A stretch of 64,000 nucleotides of DNA from NCBI RefSeq assembly GCF_003345255.1, contig NZ_CP029331.1, positions 434,001-498,000 of the forward strand, read 5' to 3'. The translations under genes and the position numbers were made by a program. This DNA is from Pseudothauera hydrothermalis. GTDB taxonomy: Bacteria; Pseudomonadota; Gammaproteobacteria; Burkholderiales; Rhodocyclaceae. Below are positions 18,019 to 25,031 of the stretch, one piece after another. Numbering within the stretch: position 1 is the stretch's first letter; the number at the start of each line of letters is the position of its first letter. A model generated the notes under the pieces. That model was not told where the DNA came from and ran no database searches. It saw only the letters and a list, made by a program, of their open reading frames with translations.

Positions 18019-19185
18019 ATGCGCGCCGCTCCGCTTGCCGGCCTGCGGGTGCTGGATCTCACCCGTTTGTTGCCCGGCCCGCTCGCTACCCAGCATCTGG
18101 CCGACTACGGCGCGGATGTGATCAAGGTTGAAGACACCGGTGCCGGCGATTACGCCCGCTGCCTGGGCCCGATGTGTGGCGACACCAGCTATCTTTACCG
18201 ACTGGTCAACCGGGGCAAGCGCAGTATCCGACTGGACCTCAAGCAGCCGGCTGGGCGCGAACTGCTGCTGCGCCTGGCCGATGACGCCGACGTGCTGGTG
18301 GAGGGGTTTCGGCCCGGTGTCATGGACAAGCTGGGTTTGGGGTATGCGGTGCTGGCCGAGCGTAACCCGCGCCTGGTGTATTGCAGTATTTCCGGCTATG
18401 GCCAAGACGGCCCCTATGCCCAGCGGGCCGGCCACGATATCAACTACATCGGCTACGCCGGCGTGCTCGATCAGATCGGCGCAGCCGGCGCAGCGCCTGC
18501 ACTGGCCAATCTGCAGATCGGCGACCTGCTCGGCGGCACGCTCAGCAGCCTGGTCGGTATGCTGGTAGCGGTCATCGATGCGCGCACCAGCGGGCGGGGA
18601 CGTCATGTCGATGTATCGATGACCGATGCTGTCCTGGCCCACGCCATATTCCCACTTGCCGAAGTGCTCGCCCACGGCGCGGTCAAGCCGCGCGGCGAAG
18701 ACTTACTCACCGGGGGCGTGCCGTGTTATGGCGTTTATGAAACCGCCGATGGCCGCTACATGGCAGTCGGGGCGCTCGAAGAAAAGTTCTGGCACCGGGT
18801 CTGTGAGGCGCTGGGGCGCGCGGATCTCAAGCCCGCGCATCTGGCCAGCGGTGAGCTGGGCGCACGGGCGCGCGCCGAGCTTGCGGCCATCTTCCGCTCG
18901 CGCACGCAGGCAGAATGGACCGCGGTGTTCGATCCGATCGATTGCTGCGTCACCCCGGTGCTGCCAATGCAGGAAAGTCTTTCTGATCCGCAGCTTGTCG
19001 CACGTGGCATGATCGTAGAGGTAGACGGGGTCACGCAATTCGGCCCCCCGGTACGCTTGTCGGACTATGCCCCGGCATCGTTCAGTCCGGCACCTGCTGC
19101 GGGCGCACATACCGAGCAAGTGCTGGCTGAACTGGGCGTGGACGCGGATGAACTGGCCCGTCTGCGCGCAGCGCAGGTGATCTGA
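18019..19185 (+). CDS. Alpha-methylacyl-CoA racemase-like CaiB/BaiF family protein
   Basis: 388 aa type-III CoA-transferase fold. The active-site pattern is that of alpha-methylacyl-CoA racemases: His139 in AGHDINY, Asp169 in IGDLLGG and Glu254 in GALEEKFW. The spacing (30 and 85 residues) is the same as His126/Asp156/Glu241 of the Mycobacterium racemase MCR. It would epimerise (2R)- and (2S)-2-methylacyl-CoA by 1,1-proton transfer. A CoA transferase cannot be excluded, since Asp169 is also the transferase nucleophile position, but the GHDINY motif favours the racemase. ATG 18019 lies 5 bp after the upstream stop, so the gene is probably translationally coupled. Last gene of the plus-strand liv operon. 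Confidence 0.85.
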   Translation: MRAAPLAGLRVLDLTRLLPGPLATQHLADYGADVIKVEDTGAGDYARCLGPMCGDTSYLYRLVNRGKRSIRLDLKQPAGRELLLRLADDADVLVEGFRPGVMDKLGLGYAVLAERNPRLVYCSISGYGQDGPYAQRAGHDINYIGYAGVLDQIGAAGAAPALANLQIGDLLGGTLSSLVGMLVAVIDARTSGRGRHVDVSMTDAVLAHAIFPLAEVLAHGAVKPRGEDLLTGGVPCYGVYETADGRYMAVGALEEKFWHRVCEALGRADLKPAHLASGELGARARAELAAIFRSRTQAEWTAVFDPIDCCVTPVLPMQESLSDPQLVARGMIVEVDGVTQFGPPVRLSDYAPASFSPAPAAGAHTEQVLAELGVDADELARLRAAQVI

Positions 19186-19195
19186 CCGATGCCGC

Positions 19196-19636
19196 TCACG
19201 CCTTGTCGGCGGGCGGTTTGCGCGGACTGCTGGCTTTCTTGCGTGTGGTGCGCGTGGGTTTTTCTGCCGTAGCCGGCGGCTCGGGCTGGGGGGCCGCGCC
19301 CATCATGGTCCACGGCCACATCCCGGCGGCGCTGGCAAAGGGGTTGACTGGCTCGCTGGGTGCGCCTTGTGCGTCGGCCGGTTGCTGCGCATGCTCGCTC
19401 ATCGCCTTGACCGCGGCCAGTGCGGCGCGTTGCATTTCCAGCCCCTGGGTGCTCATTTGCAGCATGTTGAGGTTCATCTTCAGCCAGCCTTCGACGGCCT
19501 TGAGATCGGCAATGCGTTTGTCGAGCTCATCGATGTCCAGCGTGGGCGTGACCATGCCCGGTAGTGAAAATCCCATGCTGTTCCACATGCCGCGGATGAA
19601 TTCGAGCGGGTCCTGGGCAGTTCGTTCCTGTGACAT
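19196..19636 (-). CDS. phaM: PhaM-like polyhydroxyalkanoate granule regulatory protein
   Basis: 146 aa, converging on the racemase gene with 10 bp between stops. The N-terminal half has the PhaM pattern: DPLEFIRGMWNSMG, then LPGMVTPTLDIDELDKRI and a helix LKAVEGWLKMNLNMLQMSTQGLEMQRAAL. A Pro/Ala-rich linker leads to a basic, Lys/Arg-Pro-rich C-terminal tail (TRTTRKKASSPRKPPADKA) like the PAKKA-type tail with which PhaM binds DNA. In Cupriavidus PhaM activates PHA synthase and ties granules to the nucleoid; that role is inferred here from sequence pattern only. GGAG precedes ATG 19636. No phaC, phaA or phaB is in the window. Confidence 0.75.
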   Translation of the reverse strand: MSQERTAQDPLEFIRGMWNSMGFSLPGMVTPTLDIDELDKRIADLKAVEGWLKMNLNMLQMSTQGLEMQRAALAAVKAMSEHAQQPADAQGAPSEPVNPFASAAGMWPWTMMGAAPQPEPPATAEKPTRTTRKKASSPRKPPADKA

Positions 19637-19784
19637 GGCAAGTGCTCCCCCTGTGAATGATCCGGCCGGCTGCGGGCCGTGCGGTAGGATGGCGCGCTGG
19701 GCCTGCGCCGCTCGAATCGATCTTAACCGAAGCGCGCCCAGATGCGTATGACTGCGGCGTCAATCGGGTCGGCGCTGGTGGCGT

Positions 19785-21680
19785 TCAGTGGCCGCTGTGC
19801 AGCCGATGCAACAGCGCGCGCAGGCGGGCGGGGCGAACCGGTTTGTATAGTAGCGGTATCGCAACCGCTTGTGCCCGCTTGAGCGTTTCCGCAGCCGTAT
19901 CGCCGCTGATCAGCACCGCGGGCAGCGCCGCACCCCAGTGCGCGCGCAAGGCGGTGATCGTCTCGATGCCATCGGCGGTGCCGTGCAAATGAAAGTCGCT
20001 GATCAGTAATTCAGGCCGTGGCGCTTCGGGAGGATAGGCGGCAAGCAGTTCGTCTGCCGAGGCGGCTGCCTGAACCTGGCAGCCCCAAGTGGTCAGCAGC
20101 CCCTGCATGCCGGCGCGGGCCAGCGGATCGTCTTCCAGCAGGGCGATCCGCCAGCCCGCCAGATCGCCTGGCGTGCGTTCGGCAATCGCCTTCTGGGTAG
20201 GGGAATCGGGCTGTGCTGCCGGCAGTTCGATGCTGAACACCGAACCCTTACCAGGGGCCGAGCACAGCGACAGGCGATGGCCCAGCAGGTCGGTCAGGCG
20301 TCGAACGATGGCCAAGCCCAAACCCAGCCCTTTGTCCCGTACCCGCGCCGGATTGTCGAGCTGGACGAACTCCTGAAAGATGATCTCCTGCGCTTCTGCC
20401 GCAATGCCGATGCCGGAGTCGCGCACCTCCACGCGCAGTGTTGCGCCGCGTACCCGGCAGGCCACCATGACTGCGCCGCTGTGGGTGTAGCGGATCGCAT
20501 TGCTCGCAAGATTGGTCAGGATGCGCTCGAACAGCACCGCATCGCTCAGCGCCCAGGCGCGGGAGGGCCGCACCCGCAGGCGCAGTTTCTTGGCCGCGGC
20601 GCTCTCGCGCAACTCGGCGGCAATGCGGTCGAACACCGGTTGCAGCGGGAAAGGACGCACATTCGGATGCAAGACTCCGGCGTCGAGTTTGGAAATGTCC
20701 AGCAGGCTGTCGAGCAAATTCTCCATGGCCTCGGCCGCATCGGCGATTTTTTGCACCAGGTGGCGCGCCCGCGGCGCATGTGAGAGCTGAGCCAGTTCAG
20801 CAATGAACAGCCCCAGCGCATGCATCGGCTGACGCAAATCGTGACTGGCGGCAGCCAGAAAACGCGACTTGGCCAGATTGGCCTGTTCGGCCTCCTCTTT
20901 GCGGGCGCGCAGTTCGGCGGTGGCCTCGTGGATTCGTCGGGCCATATCCTCATGCATCGCTTCGAGCCGTGCAGCCATTTCATTGATACCGGTGGAGAGC
21001 AGCCGCAGGCTGCCGCCGCCCATATCCGGTACGCGCTCGCTGAGCTGCCCTTGGCCGATACGCGCCACCGAGCGCGCCATGTTGCGGATTGGCCCGCTCA
21101 CCCCGCGGCTCAGCCAAGTGGCCAGCAGCAAACTGCCGATGAGCACCGGCAGCACCGACGCACCTGCTGCCAGCCAGAGCGCGTTACGTTGCAGCGTCAG
21201 CCGTTCGCGCGACACCTCGAGCACGACCGTGCCCAGCGCGGGCAGCGTGCCGCCGCTGGCGGCCAGTACCGGCGCGTCGCCGAGCTCGAAGGCGTCGTCG
21301 AGCCGGACATTGCTGGGTTCGATCGGCTCCACGATACGCAGCAGATCCCGCGCCGGCGGCACCGCACGGTCACTGCGGCCACTATGCGCCAGGCGCTGTC
21401 CGCCTGGGTCGGTGATATCGACCGTCACCACATCGCTTTCGGCCAGTACCGCATTAGCCAGTTGCTGCAGGGTTTCGCGGTTGCCGGCAAACACCGCGTA
21501 TTCGCTCGCCGCGGCCAGTTGCCGGGCCAGCGCCAGCGCCCGCGCGGCGTGCGCTTCTTCAAGATCGGACAAGCGGGCGCGGGTGTAAAACACCGTCAGC
21601 ACGACGGCCAGCGCGAGCATGGGCAGCAAAGCGGCAAGGATGACGCGCGCGCGGATGCCCCATTCGAGTTTGGGTTTCAT
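19785..21680 (-). CDS. BarA-like membrane hybrid histidine kinase
   Basis: 631 aa. TM1 is about residues 13-31. The periplasmic domain (32-165) resembles the BarA N-terminal sensor (AASEYAVFAGNRETL followed by DVVTVDITDPGG). TM2 is about 168-190, HAMP about 190-245, followed by a coiled coil. His280 sits in an ASHDLRQPMHALG variant of the HisKA box, and HATPase_c has N394 region, DSGIG (421-425) and GLGLGL (451-456). The C-terminal receiver (508-628) has E516/D517/D518, phosphoacceptor D562 and K618. Its ATG overlaps the stop of the upstream binding-protein gene (ATGA, 21680-21677), so the two are made together. The likely output partner is the divergent NarL-type regulator at 22772. Confidence 0.9.
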   Translation of the reverse strand: MKPKLEWGIRARVILAALLPMLALAVVLTVFYTRARLSDLEEAHAARALALARQLAAASEYAVFAGNRETLQQLANAVLAESDVVTVDITDPGGQRLAHSGRSDRAVPPARDLLRIVEPIEPSNVRLDDAFELGDAPVLAASGGTLPALGTVVLEVSRERLTLQRNALWLAAGASVLPVLIGSLLLATWLSRGVSGPIRNMARSVARIGQGQLSERVPDMGGGSLRLLSTGINEMAARLEAMHEDMARRIHEATAELRARKEEAEQANLAKSRFLAAASHDLRQPMHALGLFIAELAQLSHAPRARHLVQKIADAAEAMENLLDSLLDISKLDAGVLHPNVRPFPLQPVFDRIAAELRESAAAKKLRLRVRPSRAWALSDAVLFERILTNLASNAIRYTHSGAVMVACRVRGATLRVEVRDSGIGIAAEAQEIIFQEFVQLDNPARVRDKGLGLGLAIVRRLTDLLGHRLSLCSAPGKGSVFSIELPAAQPDSPTQKAIAERTPGDLAGWRIALLEDDPLARAGMQGLLTTWGCQVQAAASADELLAAYPPEAPRPELLISDFHLHGTADGIETITALRAHWGAALPAVLISGDTAAETLKRAQAVAIPLLYKPVRPARLRALLHRLHSGH

Positions 21681-22591
21681 CGACTGTGCTCCTCGCGTCG
21701 CAGCGCGCGGGCCAAAGTCTGGCCGTCGCCCAGCGCAATGCCGAGCGAGCGCGCCACATTTTTGTTGACGCTCACTTCGAATTCCCGCGCGGGCGCAGGA
21801 GGGGGCAGGCGTCCGCCGGCAAGAACCGCGCGGGCCGCGGCAGCCGCCTGTGCGCCAATCTGTTCAGGGGTTGCATACAGGGCCAGTGCAGCGCCCGCGC
21901 GGGCATAGGCCGGGGAAAAGCCGACCACCGGCGAGCGATGCCGGTAGGCGGTCAGCAAAACATTTTGTACCGTGTAGCTGTTGAACACGGCCGGGTCCGG
22001 TGTGGCCAGCAGCACCGCCGGTTCGGAGAACACCTGCTGCAATGCAGCGAACAAATCTCGGTCGGAGGAGACTTTGGCACGGACCGGTTCCATTCCCTGC
22101 TGACGGGCGGCTGCGGCCAGCTCATCGACCAGCTCCCCGCTGCTCGGGCCCGCCAACAGGGCGAGCCGGCGGGCTTCCGGCAGCGCCAGACGGATTAGCG
22201 CGATCTGCCGCGCGGCCGGCTGGTCGAGGAAGATCGCAGTCACCATGCTAGGGTCGGGCGCGGGTGGCAGGCGGGCGAAGGCTGCGCGGGTGAGCAGGGT
22301 ATGCACGACGGCGGCGCTTGGCGCCGCTTCGGCGATGGCACGGGCTGCCTGCCCGCCAACCGAAACGATGAGCTGCCGATTGCGCAGCCGTTCGGCGGTC
22401 AGTGCCGGCCAATCGATCTGCTCTACCGTCGTGCCGGGCGGTAGCCCCAGACGAAAAGCGGTTGCGGTGGCCTGATGAGCATCGGTCTCATCGCCCAGCA
22501 CCAGCAGTACCGCCGCGCCCGCATGCGCCTGGCCGCCCGCGCACACGGCGAGTGCCAGCACGAACAGACGGATGAGTGCAAGATACGGCAT
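21677..22591 (-). CDS. Periplasmic ABC-type substrate-binding protein coupled to kinase
   Basis: 304 aa. It has a signal peptide (PYLALIRLFVLALAVCAGGQAHA, probable cleavage after AHA) followed by a two-lobe binding protein of the PF04392 type (YtrX/TrpX-like): VLLVLGDETDAHQATA, LIVSVGGQAARAI, VTAIFLDQPAARQI, VVGFSPAYARAGAALAL and a terminal VSVNKNVARSLGI segment typical of that family. No ABC permease or ATPase is nearby. Instead the gene is joined by ATGA overlap to the hybrid kinase, which suggests that it works as a ligand sensor rather than a transporter part (inference). ATG 22591 is chosen because it starts the signal peptide; a TTG at 22684 would add 31 residues in front of it. Confidence 0.85.
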   Translation of the reverse strand: MPYLALIRLFVLALAVCAGGQAHAGAAVLLVLGDETDAHQATATAFRLGLPPGTTVEQIDWPALTAERLRNRQLIVSVGGQAARAIAEAAPSAAVVHTLLTRAAFARLPPAPDPSMVTAIFLDQPAARQIALIRLALPEARRLALLAGPSSGELVDELAAAARQQGMEPVRAKVSSDRDLFAALQQVFSEPAVLLATPDPAVFNSYTVQNVLLTAYRHRSPVVGFSPAYARAGAALALYATPEQIGAQAAAAARAVLAGGRLPPPAPAREFEVSVNKNVARSLGIALGDGQTLARALRREEHSR

Positions 22592-22704
22592 GAGCGTCGG
22601 CAGGGCGTTCCGGAGGGTCGAGTCAGGGGCAATGGTTGGCGTATCGCACGGCTCGGATGGCCGATTGTGCTCAACTTCAGGCAAATGGGATAGAGGGTGT
22701 GGTC

Positions 22705-22725
22705 AGCATGCCAATGGGGCATGCT
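22705..22725. promoter_or_regulatory. Dyad AGCATGCC-N5-GGCATGCT in the divergent sensor promoter region
   Basis: Perfect 8-bp inverted repeat (22705-22712 / 22718-22725) in the 180-bp gap between the divergent binding-protein/kinase operon and the NarL-type regulator gene, 47 bp before the latter's ATG. It is suited to a dimeric operator, possibly autoregulation. Binding is not shown. Confidence 0.4.
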
Positions 22726-22771
22726 ATGCTTGGCGCATCGGCCGGCCGGCTCGGCCGGGACTCTGGAGCAA

Positions 22772-23401
22772 ATGGTGACCAAGATTCTCATCGTGGAAGA
22801 TCACGCCTTGGTGCGCGAGGCGCTTGCCCAGACCTTGTCGGGTCTGGCACCGGAAGTGTGGTGTGAGCAAGCCAGCAGCGTCGATGAAGCGTTGGCCCGA
22901 CTCGATGCGCATGACGACTGGGACCTGGTGGTGGTCGATCTGATGTTGCCCGACATGAACGGCTTTTCTCTGCTCGGGGTGCTGGCCAAGCGTTTTCCGG
23001 ATGTGCCCGCGGTGGTGGTGTCGGCCATGGACGATCCGGCTTCGGTACGTCGGGCAATCAAGGGCGGGGCCTCAGGCTTCGTGTCCAAGGCCAGCTCTGG
23101 CCAAGTGCTCTGCGAAGCCGTGCGCACCGTGCTGGACGGCGGCGTGTATCTGCCGGATTTGGATCATGCTGCGGGCAAGCGCGCCGCGGCGCCGGTGCAT
23201 GAGCGCTTTGGTCTGACGCCGGCTCAGACGCGAGTCATGGAGCTGCTCGCTCAGGGCAAGACCAACCGCGAGATCGCCGATCTGTTGGGGCTTTCGGAAG
23301 GCACGGTCAAGGTGCACATGTCGGCCATTTTCCGTGCTCTCAAAGTCAGCAACCGCGCCCAGGCATTGGTGGTGATCGCGCGTCATGGCGCGCGCCTGTA
23401 G
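22772..23401 (+). CDS. NarL/FixJ-type response regulator
   Basis: 209 aa. Receiver domain (1-125) with E9/D10, phosphoacceptor D56 (VVDLMLPDMNG), S84 and K106. A C-terminal LuxR-type helix-turn-helix (about 147-203) has LTPAQTRVMELLAQGKTNREIA and LSEGTVKVHMSAIFRAL. ATG 22772 follows CTGGAGCAA; an upstream in-frame ATG-like codon at 22697 would run through the dyad and is rejected. Divergent from the binding-protein/hybrid-kinase pair, so the three genes probably form one signalling unit. The final receiver-to-regulator phosphorelay would need an Hpt domain from elsewhere, or direct transfer from His280. Confidence 0.9.
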   Translation: MVTKILIVEDHALVREALAQTLSGLAPEVWCEQASSVDEALARLDAHDDWDLVVVDLMLPDMNGFSLLGVLAKRFPDVPAVVVSAMDDPASVRRAIKGGASGFVSKASSGQVLCEAVRTVLDGGVYLPDLDHAAGKRAAAPVHERFGLTPAQTRVMELLAQGKTNREIADLLGLSEGTVKVHMSAIFRALKVSNRAQALVVIARHGARL

Positions 23402-23421
23402 CCTGTTGCGCGGGCCTGCGC

Positions 23422-24132
23422 TCAGTGCGAGCGCCGTGTTGCTTGGGTGAGCCGCAGTGGCATTTCGGCCGGCGGAATACGCAGCGATTCGTCCTCATTG
23501 TCTTCGACCGTCTCACCGCCATCGGCCACGTCGATCTCCAGCACATGCAGCACCTGACGGGCAAAGGCACGGCAGGCGTTGGCCAGCGGGGTAGGCAGTT
23601 GATCGGGTACCTGTTTTTGCAACAACAGCTTGGAGGCGGATAGCGCGCCGACCGGTTTGAGGATGCGGTGCCGGTAGGCGCCCATCAGCTGCGCAACGTT
23701 GCGGTCGGCCGCTTCGCGCTGCCAGGCGTTGACCGGCCACTGCGACGGTACTGCGTAGGCGCGCGGAAACATTTCCAGGTCGCGTAACACGGTGCGGATG
23801 TCTTCGTGCGACTCGCGAAAAGGCAGTAGCACGATGTCCGACAGGGCGTAGAGTTTGCGGTCCATTTCGGTGCGGTTGCCGCCGCCGTCGATGACGCCGA
23901 TCCAGTTGTCCAGCGAGCGCAGTTTGTCGACCACCTTGGTTAGCGCTTCGCGGGTGCGTGCGTCGGCGGTGATGTAGCGCCGCCCTTCAGGGGCGAGAGG
24001 CTCGCGCGAGGTGTCGGTCAGCACGCAGGCCGACCGGTGTCCCAGCAACCCCAGCCCTTGGCAGAGCATGTGCGACAGGGTGGTTTTGCCGGTGCCGCCC
24101 TTGTTGCCAATGATGCAGATGATCTCAGCCAT
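23422..24132 (-). CDS. Solitary ParA/MinD-family ATPase
   Basis: 236 aa. The deviant Walker A box GNKGGTGKTT lies at residues 8-17, with the signature Lys. A switch-like DGGGNRTEMDR segment and hydrophobic LYALSDIVLLPF follow, as in ParA-type P-loop proteins. There is no ParB, no parS-like repeat and no plasmid gene nearby, so it is an orphan that may position a protein complex or act in cell organisation. It ends 20 bp from the converging regulator gene. ATG 24132 starts directly at the MAEIICIIGNKGG strand; an earlier in-frame codon at 24168 would only add a charged stretch. Function not assigned. Confidence 0.75.
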   Translation of the reverse strand: MAEIICIIGNKGGTGKTTLSHMLCQGLGLLGHRSACVLTDTSREPLAPEGRRYITADARTREALTKVVDKLRSLDNWIGVIDGGGNRTEMDRKLYALSDIVLLPFRESHEDIRTVLRDLEMFPRAYAVPSQWPVNAWQREAADRNVAQLMGAYRHRILKPVGALSASKLLLQKQVPDQLPTPLANACRAFARQVLHVLEIDVADGGETVEDNEDESLRIPPAEMPLRLTQATRRSH

Positions 24133-24228
24133 GACTCGATTTCCTGACTCGCGGCCCAGCGGCCGCACGATGCCATTATCGGCACTGGGCGCGCCGCACT
24201 AGAGGCGGAAAAGCTGCCGTAAGGGGGC

Positions 24229-24990
24229 CTATTTCATCTGATTGCGCAATGTGTCCGCCGGGCGATAGGCATAGAGCCGGGTGCGACGTCGGTCGGCTAC
24301 CTCGATCACGAAAGCCGGCTCGATGCCCGGCACCGGGAAGCTGTTACTGATGAGCAGGCTGCCCGGACGCATTTCCTTGCGCGCTTTTTGCCAGACTTTA
24401 GCCATCGGCACCGGGGACAGAAAAGCGTACACCACGTCATAATTCGACCATGACGCGGTGAAAAAGTCTCCGCGTGTGAAGCTCAGGTTGGGGGCCGCGC
24501 GGGCCAGCAGGCGGGCAAGCCAGTAGGGCGCCGGTGCGGCTTCGATTCCGGCAAAGCGGCTTTCCGGGCGCAGACGGGCGAGCGGGCGCAACAGCGCCCC
24601 GGTGCCGCTGCCGATGTCGAGCAGGCTGACCGGCCGTTGCGCAGGCAGCAGGCGTGCGACCGTTTCGGCGGTCGTCCGGTTACTGAGATAGAGCGGCACC
24701 TGGGTGCGAAAACTGGTCCAGTAGATGGCCAGCAACGCCAGGAACAGCCCCAGATACCATGCCGGATCGAGGCCCAAACCGTGGGCGAATACAGCCAGCG
24801 GGATAAAGGCGAGGTGAATTGGCAGCCACCAGCGGGCGCTGTGCAGCGTAACGGCGCAAAGGGTCGCGCCCGCAGCTTGTGCGGCAACCAGCGGCCAAAG
24901 GCCGGCAGGCAGCAGGCCGCTGCGGGCGAGCAACCAAGCCAGCGCCCAGCCGCCGCATTGGGCGGCCAGGGCTTTGAGGGAAGGAGGCAT
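24229..24990 (-). CDS. Membrane-anchored class I SAM-dependent methyltransferase
   Basis: 253 aa. The N-terminal 95 residues contain about three to four hydrophobic helices. A soluble Rossmann methyltransferase domain follows, with motif I LLDIGSGTGALL, motif II-like FAGIEAAPAPYW, and YDVVYAFLSPVPM as the motif IV region. Target unknown. ATG 24990 is preferred over a GTG at 24999. It lies 42 bp downstream of the IOR stop and 96 bp before the ParA-like gene on the same strand, so cotranscription is likely, but a functional link to either is not evident. Confidence 0.75.
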   Translation of the reverse strand: MPPSLKALAAQCGGWALAWLLARSGLLPAGLWPLVAAQAAGATLCAVTLHSARWWLPIHLAFIPLAVFAHGLGLDPAWYLGLFLALLAIYWTSFRTQVPLYLSNRTTAETVARLLPAQRPVSLLDIGSGTGALLRPLARLRPESRFAGIEAAPAPYWLARLLARAAPNLSFTRGDFFTASWSNYDVVYAFLSPVPMAKVWQKARKEMRPGSLLISNSFPVPGIEPAFVIEVADRRRTRLYAYRPADTLRNQMK

Positions 24991-25031
24991 TGGCGGCACT
25001 TCAGGGTCGGCAGGGCACGATCATAGCCGGA

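Noticed and set aside
23422-24132. Plasmid or phage partition locus
   Set aside because: There is no ParB, centromere-like repeat array or replication gene nearby; the surrounding genes are chromosomal metabolism.
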